A stretch of 64,000 bases of DNA from Sphingomonadaceae bacterium OTU29LAMAA1 (GCA_024072375.1 CP099617.1:3355001-3419000); one strand, 5' to 3'; shown: positions 1 to 10,143, counted from the stretch's first letter. Numbers and translations: made by a program. Notes: generated by a model from the sequence alone, not told the origin.

Positions 1-151
1 ATCGCAGGTGCGGCAGCAGCACGCCGTTGATGACGGTGATGAAACCCCACATGAAAAACAGGCTGGCGAGCAGGCTGAGCGCCTTGCCGTAGGAGGCGCT
101 GCCCCCTGCCCCCACCGCATGATGCGTGGTCGTGCCGATCGGTCCTGCCAT
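1..151 (-). CDS. FucP/GluP-type MFS sugar transporter (5'-end only)
   Basis: Only the first 50 codons lie in the window; the gene runs off the left edge. After about 20 polar residues rich in Gly and His comes a first membrane helix with the segment LFFMWGFITVINGVLLPHLR, which is typical of the fucose/glucose/galactose:H+ symporter (FHS) family of the major facilitator superfamily. These inner-membrane proteins import hexoses, fucose or related sugars with protons. The ATG at 149-151 is preceded by a GAGGA-like ribosome site. The gene is divergent from the aldose epimerase/dehydratase pair, and a candidate GntR operator lies between them, so it probably imports the sugar handled by those enzymes. 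The exact substrate cannot be read from this fragment. Confidence 0.8.
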   Translation of the reverse strand, partial: MAGPIGTTTHHAVGAGGSASYGKALSLLASLFFMWGFITVINGVLLPHLR

Positions 152-205
152 TCTCTCATCCTCTTCCGCTGCCGACGTCGTTCCGCCGCCTTGCGCCCCG
201 GTTAT

Positions 206-216
206 TTGTCTGACTA
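206..216. promoter_or_regulatory. Candidate FadR/GntR-type operator between transporter and epimerase
   Basis: TTGTCTGACTA fits the general FadR-subfamily consensus TNGTNNNACNA exactly and contains the palindromic core GTC-N-GAC. It sits about 55 bases upstream of both divergent starts. Near-identical sites occur at 4086-4096 and 14032-14042, with a weaker one at 16716-16726. Binding by the GntR protein encoded at 3359-4069 is inferred. Confidence 0.6.
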
Positions 217-269
217 TAAAGGCAGCATACGCCGGGTCAATGCCGGCGATGAGTGTCGGGAGAGATGCG

Positions 270-1403
270 GTGAAGGTTCGAAAGGCTTTGGGGATGGCAG
301 GCGCCGGATTGATGACGTTGGCTGCCGCGCAGGCCGATGCGGCCACCGCGAAGCGCGAGGCTGCAGGGGCGCTGCCCGACGGTACCGCCGTGGAGGCGAT
401 CACGCTGATCGCGAAGGGTGGTGTCGAGGCGCGCATCCTGACCTATGGCGCGACGTTGCAGGCACTGCGTGGCCCGGATCGCAACGGCAAGGTCGCCGAC
501 GTGGTGCTCGGCTATGACGATGCCAGGGATTATGCCTCACATCCCAATTACTTCGGCGTCACCGTCGGTCGTTACGCCAATCGCATCGGCGGGGGCCGGT
601 TCACGCTCGACGGCAAGACGTATCAGCTGCCGCTGAACGACAAGGTCAATTCGCTGCATGGCGGCACCAAAGGGTTCGACAAGCAGCCGTGGCGGGTCGT
701 GTCGGTGAAGGACGGCAGCGTCACGCTGGCGCTGACCAGCGCGGACGGCGATCAGGGCTATCCCGGCAAGCTCGACGTGACGGTCACCTATGCGATGAGC
801 GACGACGGTGCGCTGACCATCACCTTCGGTGCCAGCACCGACAAGCCGACCGTGGTAAACATGACCAACCACGCGATCTTCAATCTCGCCGGCGAAGGAT
901 CGCCGAGGGACGCGATGGGGCATCGGCTGACGATTCCCGCCAGGGCGATCACGCCGGTCGACGCCAATCTGATCCCGACCGGCGAGCTGCGCCCCGTCGC
1001 GGACACGGTGTTCGATTTCCAGAGCGGGCGTGTGGTCGGCGACGGCCTGCGCGACGGTCGCGATCCCCAGATCGTGATGGGCCACGGCTACGATCACAAT
1101 TTCGCGCTCGACAAGGGACTGTCCACGGCGCCGGGCCTTGCCGCGCGACTGGAGGACCCTGTATCAGGCCGTGTGCTGGAGGTGTCGACGACCGAGCCGG
1201 GCGTGCAATTGTATACCGGCAATTTCCTCGACGGGACGTTCATCGGCAAATCGAAACACGTCTACAGGATGGGCGACGGCATTGCGCTGGAGCCGCAGAA
1301 ATTCCCGGACTCTCCCAACAAGCCCGCCTTTGCGTCCGCCCGGGTCGATCCCGGCAAGCCGTATAGGCACGTGATGATCTACAAGCTATCGGTGGCCAAA
1401 TAA
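270..1403 (+). CDS. galM: Aldose 1-epimerase, exported (GalM family)
   Basis: Interconverts the alpha and beta anomers of aldoses so that sugar dehydrogenases or transporters receive the right form. Family signatures are clear: [12 protein letters not shown] (catalytic His), GYDHNF, and [11 protein letters not shown] near the C-terminus (catalytic Glu). Length is 377 residues from GTG 270, which is usual. I chose GTG 270 because GGGAGAG lies 5 bases upstream; ATG 249 is the alternative. Both starts lie downstream of the candidate operator at 206-216. The N-terminus (basic, then a hydrophobic Ala/Gly/Leu stretch ending in AQADA) looks like a signal peptide, so the enzyme is probably periplasmic, unlike E. 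coli GalM. The stop is one base before the dehydratase start, indicating an operon. Confidence 0.9.
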   Translation: MKVRKALGMAGAGLMTLAAAQADAATAKREAAGALPDGTAVEAITLIAKGGVEARILTYGATLQALRGPDRNGKVADVVLGYDDARDYASHPNYFGVTVGRYANRIGGGRFTLDGKTYQLPLNDKVNSLHGGTKGFDKQPWRVVSVKDGSVTLALTSADGDQGYPGKLDVTVTYAMSDDGALTITFGASTDKPTVVNMTNHAIFNLAGEGSPRDAMGHRLTIPARAITPVDANLIPTGELRPVADTVFDFQSGRVVGDGLRDGRDPQIVMGHGYDHNFALDKGLSTAPGLAARLEDPVSGRVLEVSTTEPGVQLYTGNFLDGTFIGKSKHVYRMGDGIALEPQKFPDSPNKPAFASARVDPGKPYRHVMIYKLSVAK

Positions 1404-1404
1404 C

Positions 1405-3198
1405 ATGACGCAATCGCGCACGCCCCTCCGTTCCAGGGCCTGGTTCGACAACCCTGCCAACATCGACATGACCGCGCTGTATCTGGAGCGGTACCTGAAC
1501 TTCGGGCTGAGCCTGGAGGAGCTGCAATCGGGCAAGCCGATCATCGGCATCGCCCAGACCGGCAGCGACCTGTCGCCGTGCAACCGCCACCATCTGGTGC
1601 TGGCGGACCGCGTGCGCGAGGGCGTGCGCGAGGCGGGCGGGATCGTGCTGGAATTCCCCGTGCACCCGATCCAGGAGACGGGCAAGCGGCCGACCGCGGG
1701 GCTTGATCGCAACCTTGCCTATCTTGGGCTGGTCGAGACGTTGTACGGCTATCCGCTCGACGGCGTAGTGCTGACGATCGGTTGCGACAAGACGACGCCC
1801 GCCTGCCTGATGGCGGCGGCGACGGTGAATATTCCGGCGATCGCGCTGTCGGTCGGGCCGATGCTCAACGGCTGGCACAAGGGCGAGCGCACCGGGTCGG
1901 GCACGATCGTGTGGAAGGCGCGGCAGCTGCTCGCGGCGGGCGAGATCGACGATGCGGAATTCATCCGGCTGGTCGCGTCGTCCGCGCCATCGACGGGCTA
2001 TTGCAACACGATGGGCACCGCGACGACGATGAACTCGCTGTGCGAGGCGCTCGGCATGTCGCTGCCGGGATCGGCGGCGATCCCCGCGCCGTATCGCGAC
2101 CGGCAGGAGGTGTCGTACCTGACCGGCAAGCGCATCGTGCAGATGGTGGCGGAGGATCTGAAGCCGTCCGACATCTTGACGAAGCCGGCGTTTCACAATG
2201 CGATCCGAGTCAATTCGGCGATCGGCGGTTCGACCAACGCGCCGATCCATCTGTCGGCGATCGCCCGCCACGTCGGCGTCGACCTGCCGCTAAAGGATTG
2301 GGAGACCGAGGGGCACAAGGTGCCGCTGCTCGTCAACCTGCAACCCGCCGGCGAATATCTCGGCGAGGATTATTACCGCGCGGGTGGCGTGCCCGCGGTG
2401 GTCAACCAGCTGATCGGGCAGGGGCTGATCCATGAGGATGCGCTGACCGTCAACGGCAAGACGATGGGCGAGAATTGCCGCGGCGTCGCCATCGAGGACG
2501 AGAAGGTGATCCGTCCGTTCGACCAGCCTTTGGTCGAGGATGCGGGCTTCATCGTGCTGTCGGGCAATCTGTTCGACGCGGCGGTGATGAAGACCAGTGT
2601 GATCTCGCCCGAATTCCGCCAGCGTTACCTGTCCAACCCCGACGATCTCAACGCGTTCGAGGGGCCGGCGGTCGTGTTCGACGGGCCGGAGGATTACCAC
2701 CACCGCATCGACGATCCCGCGACCGGGATCACGCCGGAAACGCTGCTGTTCATGCGCGGCGCCGGGCCGATCGGCTATCCCGGCGCGGCGGAGGTCGTCA
2801 ACATGCGGCCGCCGGCGTATCTGATCACCGAGGGCGTTAGCGCATTGCCATGCATCGGCGACGGGCGACAATCGGGAACGAGTGGATCGCCGTCGATCCT
2901 GAATGCGTCGCCAGAGGCGGCGGCGATGGGTGGGCTCGCGCTGCTTAAGACCGGCGACCGCGTGCGCGTGGACCTCAACACCGGCACCGCGAACGTGCTG
3001 ATCCCGGACGCCGAACTGATGGACCGGCGGGCGGCGCTGGAGGCGGCGGGCGGGTTCGCCTATCCGAAGTCGCAGACGCCGTGGCAGGAGATCCAGCGTG
3101 CGGTCGTCGGGCAGATGAACACCGGCGCGATCTTGGAGGGCGCAGAGAAATACCAGCGGATCGCACAAACGATGGGGTTGCCGCGCGACAACCATTGA
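1405..3198 (+). CDS. xylD: IlvD/Edd-family sugar-acid dehydratase, probable D-xylonate dehydratase
   Basis: Dehydrates a pentonate (probably D-xylonate) to 2-keto-3-deoxy-pentonate, the third step of the Weimberg pathway. It is 597 residues long. Iron-sulfur ligand cysteines are visible at C59 (SPCN), C127 (GCDKTTP) and C200 (GYCNTMG), with the family motif GDGRQSGT later. The opening ([31 protein letters not shown]) and the Pro-Arg-x-Asn-His C-terminus resemble Caulobacter XylD more than rhizobial L-arabonate dehydratase, as I recall those sequences. Related enzymes accept several sugar acids, so the exact substrate is not certain. It is co-transcribed with the upstream epimerase. The lactonase at 14100 and the semialdehyde dehydrogenase at 15113 would act before and after it. 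Confidence 0.88.
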   Translation: MTQSRTPLRSRAWFDNPANIDMTALYLERYLNFGLSLEELQSGKPIIGIAQTGSDLSPCNRHHLVLADRVREGVREAGGIVLEFPVHPIQETGKRPTAGLDRNLAYLGLVETLYGYPLDGVVLTIGCDKTTPACLMAAATVNIPAIALSVGPMLNGWHKGERTGSGTIVWKARQLLAAGEIDDAEFIRLVASSAPSTGYCNTMGTATTMNSLCEALGMSLPGSAAIPAPYRDRQEVSYLTGKRIVQMVAEDLKPSDILTKPAFHNAIRVNSAIGGSTNAPIHLSAIARHVGVDLPLKDWETEGHKVPLLVNLQPAGEYLGEDYYRAGGVPAVVNQLIGQGLIHEDALTVNGKTMGENCRGVAIEDEKVIRPFDQPLVEDAGFIVLSGNLFDAAVMKTSVISPEFRQRYLSNPDDLNAFEGPAVVFDGPEDYHHRIDDPATGITPETLLFMRGAGPIGYPGAAEVVNMRPPAYLITEGVSALPCIGDGRQSGTSGSPSILNASPEAAAMGGLALLKTGDRVRVDLNTGTANVLIPDAELMDRRAALEAAGGFAYPKSQTPWQEIQRAVVGQMNTGAILEGAEKYQRIAQTMGLPRDNH

Positions 3199-3261
3199 TG
3201 GAGTTCCCTCCTGCGCGCGAGAGAAACGTTGCTGATCCTCACGGCGCGGCAAGATTCCAGT

Positions 3262-3313
3262 CCTCCCCCGCGAGGGGGAGGCGGCGCCGAGCAGCGGTGA
3301 CGGAGGGGGAGGC
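3262..3313. repeat. C-rich/G-rich palindromic intergenic repeat
   Basis: The gap between the convergent dehydratase and GntR genes holds a perfect 20-base hairpin, CCTCCCCCGC followed by its near complement to 3281. A second G-rich arm (GGAGGGGGAGG) follows up to 3313. The composition matches the elements at 14980-15110 and 42640-42737. It may also act as a bidirectional terminator for the convergent genes, but no U-tract is evident. Confidence 0.6.
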
Positions 3314-3358
3314 AAGCGATGTCCTCCGTGACCCAAGACATCGCTACGCTCAACAAAC

Positions 3359-4069
3359 TCACGCTTGCAGCAAGCGCTCCGTATCCTCGTGCGCCTGTTG
3401 CAGCAGGACGATGGTCGCGTCCCTTGCCGTCGCCGCATCGCTGGCCGCGATCGCATCGTAGAGGCGGCGGTGCTGGGGCATGGGGTCGCGGGGGCGGCGG
3501 CTGCCGCGGAACTTGAAGATGGTCGTCCAGCGAACCGCCGCACCGATACTGCCCGACAGGCTGACCAGCAGTTCGTTGTCGGTCGCCTCGAGAATCGTGT
3601 TGTGGAAGGTCTGGTCCGCCGCCTGACCCTCCGGCGTGTCGAGGCCGTGCTCGACCATGCCGTGCAGGGCCGTGTCCATCCGCTCCAGCTGATCGGCGGT
3701 ACGCGACAGTGCGGCCATCTCGGCAGCGGCCGGTTCGACGATCATGCGCAACTGGAACAGCGCACGGACGAAACTGGCGGGTGGTTCGCCCTCGAACATC
3801 CATGCCAGCAGATCGGGATCGAGCAGATTCCATTGTGCGCGTTCGCGGACGCGGGTGCCGGATTTGGGGCGGCTTTCGACGAGCCCCTTGGCCGACAGCA
3901 TGCGCAGTGCTTCGCGCACGACGCTGCGCGAGACGCCGCGCTGGCTGGCGATGTCGATCTCGCCCGGAATGACGCTGCCGGGCGGGTGACGGCCGGTGAC
4001 GATGGCGATGCCGAGGTCGCGAGCGATCAGCGTATGGGACGGTTCGCGCCGCTCGCTCTTGATCGCCAT
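3359..4069 (-). CDS. GntR/FadR-family transcriptional regulator (FCD domain)
   Basis: DNA-binding repressor of 236 residues. Residues about 10-75 form the winged helix-turn-helix (SVVREALRMLSAKGLVESRPKSGT is diagnostic but spans two elements). Residues about 85-225 are an all-helical FCD ligand domain with the usual RMIVEPAAAEMA helix and metal-coordinating type His/Asp positions (FHNTILEATDN, QHRRLYDAI). FCD regulators usually bind sugar acids or other carboxylates. It is convergent with the xylonate-type dehydratase. A site matching the FadR-subfamily consensus lies 17 bases upstream of its start, and the same site recurs before the catabolic genes, so autoregulation and control of the sugar-acid regulon are inferred. 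Confidence 0.9.
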   Translation of the reverse strand: MAIKSERREPSHTLIARDLGIAIVTGRHPPGSVIPGEIDIASQRGVSRSVVREALRMLSAKGLVESRPKSGTRVRERAQWNLLDPDLLAWMFEGEPPASFVRALFQLRMIVEPAAAEMAALSRTADQLERMDTALHGMVEHGLDTPEGQAADQTFHNTILEATDNELLVSLSGSIGAAVRWTTIFKFRGSRRPRDPMPQHRRLYDAIAASDAATARDATIVLLQQAHEDTERLLQA

Positions 4070-4085
4070 CCCGCTCTCCCTCGAT

Positions 4086-4096
4086 TTGTCAGACTA
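4086..4096. promoter_or_regulatory. Candidate GntR operator upstream of the regulator gene
   Basis: TTGTCAGACTA matches TNGTNNNACNA exactly and equals the site at 14032-14042 base for base. It lies 17 bases upstream of the regulator's start codon, in the gap between the regulator and pncB. Autoregulation is inferred; an effect on pncB is possible but not supported by function. Confidence 0.6.
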
Positions 4097-4154
4097 CGCC
4101 TAGGCCGCATGGCAACGGTTGGAAAGCCCGGCGCTTGACTGTAGCGGTGCTGTC

Positions 4155-5459
4155 ATGGCCGTTACCGATATCGCGACGCGCACCTGGGACCATAATTGGC
4201 GGCTCGATCCGATCGTGCGCAGCCTGCTCGACACCGATTTTTACAAGTTGCTGATGCTGCAGATGATCCGCCACCTGCACGGTGACGTCGATGCCACGTT
4301 CCGGCTGATCAACCGCAGTACCAGCGTCCGTCTCGCCGATGTGATCGACGAGGATGAACTGCGGGCGCAGCTCGATCATGCGCGGCGACTTCACTTCGCC
4401 AAAAAAGAATTGATCTGGCTGGCGGGTAACAGCTTCTACGGCCAGCAGCGGATGTTCGCGCCCGACTTCATCGCCTGGCTCGCGGATTTCCGGTTGCCCC
4501 CGTACGAATTGCATCGCGTCGACGGACAGTTCGAGCTGACGTTCGAAGGACCCTGGACGCACACGACCATGTGGGAGATCCCGGCGCTTGCGATCGTCAA
4601 CGAATTGCGGGCGCGGGCGGCGCTGCGCGGCAAGGACCGGTTCGCGCTCGACGTGCTCTACGCACGCGCCAAGGCGAAGCTGTGGGACAAGGTCGAGCGG
4701 CTGCGCGATCTCCCCGACCTCGTCATCTCCGACTTCGGCACGCGACGGCGGCATGGCTTCCTGTGGCAGCGCTGGTGCGTCGAGGCGCTGAAGGAGGGGC
4801 TGGGCAGCCGCTTCATCGGATCGTCCAACGTGCTGCTGGCGATGGACAATGATCTGGAGGCGATCGGCACGAACGCACACGAACTGCCGATGGTGCTGGC
4901 GGCACTGGCGCGCGACGATGCCGGGGTCGCGGCGGCGCCCTATCGCGTGCTGGAGGAATGGCAGGCGCATTACGGCGGCAATCTGCTGGTGGTATTGCCC
5001 GATGCGTTCGGCACGGCGGCATTCCTGCGCGATGCACCGGCATGGGTCGCGGGCTGGACCGGCTTTCGCCCGGACAGCGCGCCGCCGATCGAGGCGGGCG
5101 AGCAGGTGATCGAATGGTGGCAGGCTCACGGGCAGGATGCGCGCGACAAATTGCTGATCTTCTCGGACGGGATGGACGTGGATTCGATCGAGCGCGTCTA
5201 TCGGCACTTCCAAGGACGGGTGCGGATGAGCTTCGGCTGGGGGACGAACCTGACCAACGACTTCCGCGGCTGCGACCCCGATGGTGCAGCGGGACTGGAG
5301 CCGATCTCGCTGGTGGCGAAGGTGACGCGGGCGAACGGCCGGCCGGCGGTGAAGCTGTCCGACAATCCGGCGAAAGCCACCGGCGATCCGGCCGAGATCG
5401 CACGGTACCTGCGAATATTCGGTGCGGACGGACGAACGCGAAGCGAAGTGAGCGTGTGA
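4155..5459 (+). CDS. pncB: Nicotinate phosphoribosyltransferase
   Basis: Cytoplasmic enzyme of the Preiss-Handler NAD salvage route: nicotinate + PRPP (with ATP) to nicotinate mononucleotide. The 434-residue product shows the N-terminal family signature [11 protein letters not shown], the substrate and phospho-histidine region GSSNVLLA...[14 protein letters not shown], and the C-terminal [12 protein letters not shown] loop. I chose ATG 4155; an in-frame ATG at 4119 would add 12 residues of no family character and overlap the promoter region. The gene is followed 42 bases later by a 2-hydroxyacid dehydrogenase. Its partner pncA, which makes nicotinate, lies at 9481. Confidence 0.93.
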   Translation: MAVTDIATRTWDHNWRLDPIVRSLLDTDFYKLLMLQMIRHLHGDVDATFRLINRSTSVRLADVIDEDELRAQLDHARRLHFAKKELIWLAGNSFYGQQRMFAPDFIAWLADFRLPPYELHRVDGQFELTFEGPWTHTTMWEIPALAIVNELRARAALRGKDRFALDVLYARAKAKLWDKVERLRDLPDLVISDFGTRRRHGFLWQRWCVEALKEGLGSRFIGSSNVLLAMDNDLEAIGTNAHELPMVLAALARDDAGVAAAPYRVLEEWQAHYGGNLLVVLPDAFGTAAFLRDAPAWVAGWTGFRPDSAPPIEAGEQVIEWWQAHGQDARDKLLIFSDGMDVDSIERVYRHFQGRVRMSFGWGTNLTNDFRGCDPDGAAGLEPISLVAKVTRANGRPAVKLSDNPAKATGDPAEIARYLRIFGADGRTRSEVSV

Positions 5460-5501
5460 CCCGATTTCTCTCCCGCGAGTGAGCAGGGGTTTGGAGTGGT
5501 T

Positions 5502-6398
5502 ATGATCGACGTTCTCGCCTTGTCGGCGTTGCCCGACACGCTCGCACCCCGGCTGGCGGAGCGGTTCACGCTGCATGTCGGTATCGACCATGCGCCGTGC
5601 GACCGGGTGCGCGCGCTGGTGGGCGGCGGGACGATGCTGGTCGACGGCGCCCTGCTCGATCGTCTGCCCGCCCTGGAGATCATCGCTGTGCACGGGGTCG
5701 GGCATGACGGGATCGATCGCGATGCGCTGGCGGCGCGCGGCATCGTGCTGGCGATCACCGCGGGTGTCTTGACCGACGACGTCGCCGACCTTGCGATCGG
5801 ATTGTGGCTGGCGGTGGAGCGACGGATCGCGGCGCACGATCGCGTCGTGCGGGACGGCGGCTGGTCGGTGCCGCTCGCCCGGCGTGCGTCCGGGCGGCGG
5901 ATCGGGGTCTATGGTCTGGGAGCGATCGGGCGGGCGATCGCCTTGCGGGCGGTACCGTTTGCCGGGGAGTTGCTCTACAGCGCGCGTTCCCCGAAGGCCG
6001 ATGTGCCCTGGCGGTTCGTCGCCGATCTGCGCCGCCTCGCCGGGGAATGCGATGTACTGATGCTGTCGGCAGCGCCCGACGAGGCCAACGTCGGGGCGGT
6101 CGATGCGGCGGTGCTGGCGGCACTGGGGCCGGACGGCGTTCTGGTGAACGTCGCGCGCGGCGCGCTGGTCGATCAGCCCGCGTTGATCGCCGCACTCGAG
6201 TCCGGGACGATCGCCGGGGCGGGACTGGACGTGTTCGCCGACGAACCGGATGTGCCGACGGCGCTGCGGCGGGACAACGTCGTGCTGTCTTCGCATCAGG
6301 GGTCCGCCACCGTGGAGGCAAGAGCGGCGATGGCGGCGATGGTGGTGGCCAATCTGGAGGCGCACTTCGCCGGGGAGGTCCCCCCGGGGCGGGTATGA
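5502..6398 (+). CDS. D-isomer-specific 2-hydroxyacid dehydrogenase
   Basis: NAD(P)-dependent reductase/dehydrogenase of 2-keto/2-hydroxy acids, such as glyoxylate/hydroxypyruvate-type substrates. The 298-residue product has the nucleotide-binding motif GLGAIG near residue 140, the catalytic Arg in NVARGALVDQ, the Glu in DVFADEP and the His in SSHQGS, so all three catalytic residues are present. The start at ATG 5502 is set by GGAG five bases upstream; a GTG at 5496 overlaps that ribosome site. It lies directly after pncB on the same strand and is convergent with glpD. No substrate can be assigned from sequence. The hydroxyacid could connect to sugar-acid metabolism, but the link is positional only. 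Confidence 0.85.
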   Translation: MIDVLALSALPDTLAPRLAERFTLHVGIDHAPCDRVRALVGGGTMLVDGALLDRLPALEIIAVHGVGHDGIDRDALAARGIVLAITAGVLTDDVADLAIGLWLAVERRIAAHDRVVRDGGWSVPLARRASGRRIGVYGLGAIGRAIALRAVPFAGELLYSARSPKADVPWRFVADLRRLAGECDVLMLSAAPDEANVGAVDAAVLAALGPDGVLVNVARGALVDQPALIAALESGTIAGAGLDVFADEPDVPTALRRDNVVLSSHQGSATVEARAAMAAMVVANLEAHFAGEVPPGRV

Positions 6399-6441
6399 TA
6401 GAACCGGCGTTCTCGTTCATACCCTTGCCTGCGGGTGGGCG

Positions 6442-7917
6442 TTACCCGAGATAGGCCGCGATCGCCTCTGCCGTACCGTCCGGAACGTGGAGGCCGAGTT
6501 TGCTGCGACGGTAGAGTATGTCGTCCGCCGTCCGCGCCCATTCGTGCGTGACGAGATAATCGATCTCACGTGCGTAGAGATCGCCGCCGAAATGCCGGCC
6601 GAGCGCGACGACGTCCTGCGCGTCGCCCAGCAGCGCAGCGGTGTCGGTACCGTAGGCACGGGCGAGGCGTTGCAGGAGATGCGCAGGCAGGTCGGGGCGA
6701 GCGGCGATCAGGCTGGCCAGCATTGTGTCGAAATGCATGAAATCGCCGCCGGGAAGCGGCTGTGTCGCAGTCCATGATCCACCCGCATCCGGGAACGTGG
6801 CCGCCAGTTTCTCGAGCGCGTGTTCGGCCAGCTTGCGATACGTCGTGATCTTGCCGCCGAACACGCTCAGCAGCGGTGCCCGTCCGTCCTCCGCGTCGAG
6901 GTCCAGAACGTAATCGCGCGTCACCGCAGAGGCGTTGGCAGCGTGATCGTCGTAGAGCGGACGGATGCCTGAATAGCTCCAGACGATATCGGCCGGGCCG
7001 ATCGCGCGCGTGAAATAGCGGTTCACCGTGTCGCAGAGGTAAGCTGTCTCCTCCGCGTCGATGGTCGCAGGGCCGGGCGGCCCCTGCCACGGCTGGTCGG
7101 TGGTGCCGATCAGGGTGAAGTCGCGTTCGTAGGGAATCGCGAAGACGATGCGGCGGTCCGGGTTCTGCAGCATGAAGGCGTGTTCGCCATCATATAGGCG
7201 TGGCACGACGATATGGCTGCCCTTGATCAGGCGCACGCCGCGGTCCTGGTGGGCGCCCGGTACCTTCGACAGGATATCGGCGACCCATGGCCCGGCGGCG
7301 TTGACCAAAGCACGGGCGATTACGGTACGCGGGCCGGCGGCATCCTCGATGGTCGCACGCCATTCGCCGCCATCGCGGACGGCGGCGATCAGGCGGGTGC
7401 GGGTGTGTATCGCCGCGCCGCGAGCGGCGGCATCGCGGGCATTAAGGACGACCAGCCGGCTGTCCTCTACCCAGCAATCGGCATAGACGAAGGCGCGGTC
7501 CGCCTTGCCGGGCTTCAATCCGTTGCCGCGGGGATCGCGCGACAAATGGATCGTTTCCGTCGCGGGAAGGCGCTTGCGGCCGCCGAGATGGTCGTAGAGA
7601 AACAGGCCGAGCCGCACCATCCATGCCGGCCGCGGCGATTGCGCCTGCGGCAGCACGAAGGCGAGCGGCCAGATGATGTGCGGCGCGATGCCGAGCAGCC
7701 GCTCGCGTTCGATCAGCGCCTCCCGCACCAGCCGGAACTCGCCATATTCCAGATAGCGCAGACCGCCGTGGATCAGCTTGGTGCTGGCGGACGAGGTATG
7801 GCTGGCGAGGTCGTCCTGCTCGACCAGCATCACCGACAGGCCGCGTCCGGCGGCGTCGCGGGCGATCCCCGCGCCGTTGATGCCGCCGCCGACGATCAGC
7901 AGGTCCACGTCCGCCAT
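6442..7917 (-). CDS. glpD: Glycerol-3-phosphate dehydrogenase (FAD, aerobic type)
   Basis: Oxidises sn-glycerol-3-phosphate to dihydroxyacetone phosphate at the inner membrane and passes electrons to quinone. The 491-residue product opens with the FAD dinucleotide motif IVGGGINGAGIARDAAGRG, followed by SASTKLIHGGLRYLEYGEF, a hallmark of GlpD. The C-terminal alpha-helical domain (DILYRRSKLGLH) is intact. ATG 7917 is preceded by GGAGGA at good spacing; an upstream in-frame ATG at 7971 would extend into the glpK promoter region. It is divergent from glpK with a 79-base gap, so the two probably share a regulatory region. No glpF transporter or glpR regulator is present in the window. Confidence 0.95.
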   Translation of the reverse strand: MADVDLLIVGGGINGAGIARDAAGRGLSVMLVEQDDLASHTSSASTKLIHGGLRYLEYGEFRLVREALIERERLLGIAPHIIWPLAFVLPQAQSPRPAWMVRLGLFLYDHLGGRKRLPATETIHLSRDPRGNGLKPGKADRAFVYADCWVEDSRLVVLNARDAAARGAAIHTRTRLIAAVRDGGEWRATIEDAAGPRTVIARALVNAAGPWVADILSKVPGAHQDRGVRLIKGSHIVVPRLYDGEHAFMLQNPDRRIVFAIPYERDFTLIGTTDQPWQGPPGPATIDAEETAYLCDTVNRYFTRAIGPADIVWSYSGIRPLYDDHAANASAVTRDYVLDLDAEDGRAPLLSVFGGKITTYRKLAEHALEKLAATFPDAGGSWTATQPLPGGDFMHFDTMLASLIAARPDLPAHLLQRLARAYGTDTAALLGDAQDVVALGRHFGGDLYAREIDYLVTHEWARTADDILYRRSKLGLHVPDGTAEAIAAYLG

Positions 7918-7996
7918 GCTCACGTCCTCCAGGGTGGCCCGCTTTACCCGAAAGCGGCGCTGCGTCACCATGGCGACGATACGAAGAGGATGACCG

Positions 7997-9484
7997 ATGG
8001 CTGCAACCCATATCCTGGCGATTGATCAGGGGACGACGTCGACGCGCAGCATCGTCTTCGATGCGCAGGCGCGCGCGGTCGCGACGGCGCAGGTCGAGTT
8101 CGCGCAGCATTATCCCGCACCAGGCCGGGTCGAGCACGATCCCGAGGACATCTGGCGCGATACGCTGGCGACCGCGCGACAGGCGATCGCGGAAAGCGGC
8201 GTGGGCGCGAAGGGGATCGCCGGTATCGGCATCACCAACCAGCGCGAGACGGTGGTCGTCTGGGACCGCGCGACCGGAGCGGCGCTGCACCGCGCGATCG
8301 TGTGGCAAGATCGCCGCACGGCGGATGTATGCGCCGCGCTGAAGGCGGACGGTATCGAGGCGACGGTCCGCGCCAGGACCGGGCTGTTGCTCGACCCCTA
8401 TTTTTCCGCGGCCAAGATCGCCTGGATCCTCGACCATGTCGACGGTGCCCGCGCCCGGGCGGAGCGGGGTGAACTGGCGTTCGGGACGATCGACAGCTTC
8501 CTGTTGTGGCGGCTGACCGGCGGCGCGGTGCACGCCACGGACGTGACCAACGCGGGGCGGACATCACTCTACGATATCCGGGCACAGCGCTGGGATGAGG
8601 AATTGTGCCGGCTGTTCCGGGTGCCGATGGCGATGCTGCCGCAGGTGCACGACAACAGCCATGTCTTCGGCACGACGGCCGTCGGGCTGTTCGACGCGGC
8701 GATTCCGATCGCCGGCATGGCGGGGGACCAGCAGGCCGCGCTGTTCGGGCAGGCGTGCTTCGAGGCAGGCATGGCAAAATCGACCTATGGCACCGGCTGT
8801 TTCATGCTGCTCAACACGGGAACGGAAGCGCTGACGTCGGAGCATCGCCTGCTGACCACGCCTGCATATCGGCTGGACGGGGTGATGACCTATGCGCTGG
8901 AGGGATCGATCTTCGTCGCGGGGGCGGCGGTGAAGTGGCTGCGCGACGGGTTGGGCGTCATCACCCATGCGCGTGAAACCGACGACATGGCGACGCAGGT
9001 GCCGGACAGCCATGGCGTCTACATGGTCCCCGCCTTCGTCGGGCTGGGCGCACCGCACTGGGACCCGGCGGCGCGGGGCGCGATCTACGGCCTGACGCTG
9101 GGGACGACAGCGGCGCATCTGGCCCGTGCGGCGCTGGAGGCGGTCGGCTACCAGACGATGGATCTGGCGGAGGCGATGATCGCCGATGGCGGCGATGCGC
9201 CCGCGACGATCCGGATTGATGGCGGCATGGCCGCGAACGACTGGCTGTGCCAGTTCCTTGCCGACATGGTGCAGGTGCCCGTGGAGCGACCCGAGCATCT
9301 GGAGACGACTGCGTTGGGCGCAGCGTTTCTGGCGGGGCTGGCGACGGGTGTCTGGGCGGATCGCACGGCACTGGCCCGCACCTGGCGGCGCGGCGCCTGT
9401 TTCGAACCGCGAATGGCGGCGGCGGACCGCGCACGGCTGGCGGTGGGGTGGCAGGATGCGGTGCGGCGAACGCTGGTCGGCTAG
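7997..9484 (+). CDS. glpK: Glycerol kinase
   Basis: ATP-dependent phosphorylation of glycerol to glycerol-3-phosphate, the substrate of the divergent glpD product. The 495-residue protein is full length for the FGGY kinase family. The N-terminal phosphate loop ([13 protein letters not shown]), the glycerol contacts GITNQRET and WQDRRT, and the actin-like adenosine motif ([15 protein letters not shown]) are all visible. The start is supported by AGAGGA nine bases upstream. The last four bases overlap the 3' end of the convergent pncA, so there is no room for a separate terminator between the two genes. Confidence 0.96.
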   Translation: MAATHILAIDQGTTSTRSIVFDAQARAVATAQVEFAQHYPAPGRVEHDPEDIWRDTLATARQAIAESGVGAKGIAGIGITNQRETVVVWDRATGAALHRAIVWQDRRTADVCAALKADGIEATVRARTGLLLDPYFSAAKIAWILDHVDGARARAERGELAFGTIDSFLLWRLTGGAVHATDVTNAGRTSLYDIRAQRWDEELCRLFRVPMAMLPQVHDNSHVFGTTAVGLFDAAIPIAGMAGDQQAALFGQACFEAGMAKSTYGTGCFMLLNTGTEALTSEHRLLTTPAYRLDGVMTYALEGSIFVAGAAVKWLRDGLGVITHARETDDMATQVPDSHGVYMVPAFVGLGAPHWDPAARGAIYGLTLGTTAAHLARAALEAVGYQTMDLAEAMIADGGDAPATIRIDGGMAANDWLCQFLADMVQVPVERPEHLETTALGAAFLAGLATGVWADRTALARTWRRGACFEPRMAAADRARLAVGWQDAVRRTLVG

Positions 9485-10110
9485 GCGATCGTCACGCCGG
9501 CGGCAGCGAAGCGATCCTCGATATCGTCCAATGTCGTGCGACCATCGGCGATCGGCATGCCGATCGCGCGGCTGAGGTCCTTTACCACCACGGCCTCGAA
9601 TCCGTGCGCCACCGCGTCCAGTGCCGACCAGCCGACGCAGAAGTCATACGCCAGACCGACCAGCACGCAGCGGGTCACTCCGGTGTCGCGCAGGAATCCG
9701 GCAAGGCCGGTGGCGGTGCTGCGGTCGTTCTCGCGAAAGGCGGAATAGCTGTCGATTGCGGGATTGCCGCCCTTGCGCAGGATCATCTGCGCGTGGTCGA
9801 TCGCCCGCGCGATTCCGGGGTGGAAGGCCGCGCCGTGGCTGCCCTGCACGCAGTGATCGGGCCAGAGCACCTGTTCGCCATAGGGCATCATCGTCGTGGA
9901 GAAGGGCACGGCACCGGGATGGCTGCTCGCGAACGAGCTATGACCGGCGGGATGCCAGTCCTGCGTGATGACGACATGGGCGAAACGGGCAGCAAGCGTC
10001 GCGATGCCCGGCATGATCGCATCGCCGTCCCCGACGGCGAGTGCGCCGCCGGGGCAGAAGTCGTTCTGCGGATCGATGACGATCAGCGCGTCGGTGGGAA
10101 GCGGGGTCAT
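9481..10110 (-). CDS. pncA: Nicotinamidase
   Basis: Hydrolyses nicotinamide to nicotinate and ammonia, feeding the PncB reaction. It is a 209-residue isochorismatase-fold cysteine hydrolase. The nucleophile Cys lies in [14 protein letters not shown], the catalytic Asp in [12 protein letters not shown] and the Lys in ILRKGGNP. The metal-site residues of the family appear in [12 protein letters not shown] (Asp, His, His). It overlaps glpK tail to tail by four bases. With pncB 4 kb away it completes nicotinamide salvage to NaMN. Confidence 0.93.
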   Translation of the reverse strand: MTPLPTDALIVIDPQNDFCPGGALAVGDGDAIMPGIATLAARFAHVVITQDWHPAGHSSFASSHPGAVPFSTTMMPYGEQVLWPDHCVQGSHGAAFHPGIARAIDHAQMILRKGGNPAIDSYSAFRENDRSTATGLAGFLRDTGVTRCVLVGLAYDFCVGWSALDAVAHGFEAVVVKDLSRAIGMPIADGRTTLDDIEDRFAAAGVTIA

Positions 10111-10143
10111 GCCCGCGTTATCGCGCGGGATAACGCAATGGGA

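Noticed and set aside
126..248. A start of the epimerase at GTG 126.
   Set aside because: It would overlap the divergent transporter and run through the operator. It gives no signal peptide, while GTG 270 has a good ribosome site.
1405..3198. Dehydratase as L-arabonate dehydratase or IlvD dihydroxy-acid dehydratase.
   Set aside because: The N-terminal region and C-terminal end fit Caulobacter XylD better, and IlvD genes usually lie with amino-acid genes. Substrate overlap remains possible.
2290..3543. 417-codon minus-strand frame opposite the dehydratase and repeat.
   Set aside because: No motif, and it crosses a palindromic intergenic repeat.
4089..6365. Very long minus-strand open frame opposite pncB and the 2-hydroxyacid dehydrogenase.
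   Set aside because: It has no family-like motifs, is rich in Arg, His and Gln, and is wholly antisense to two well-supported genes. Long antisense frames are expected in GC-rich DNA.
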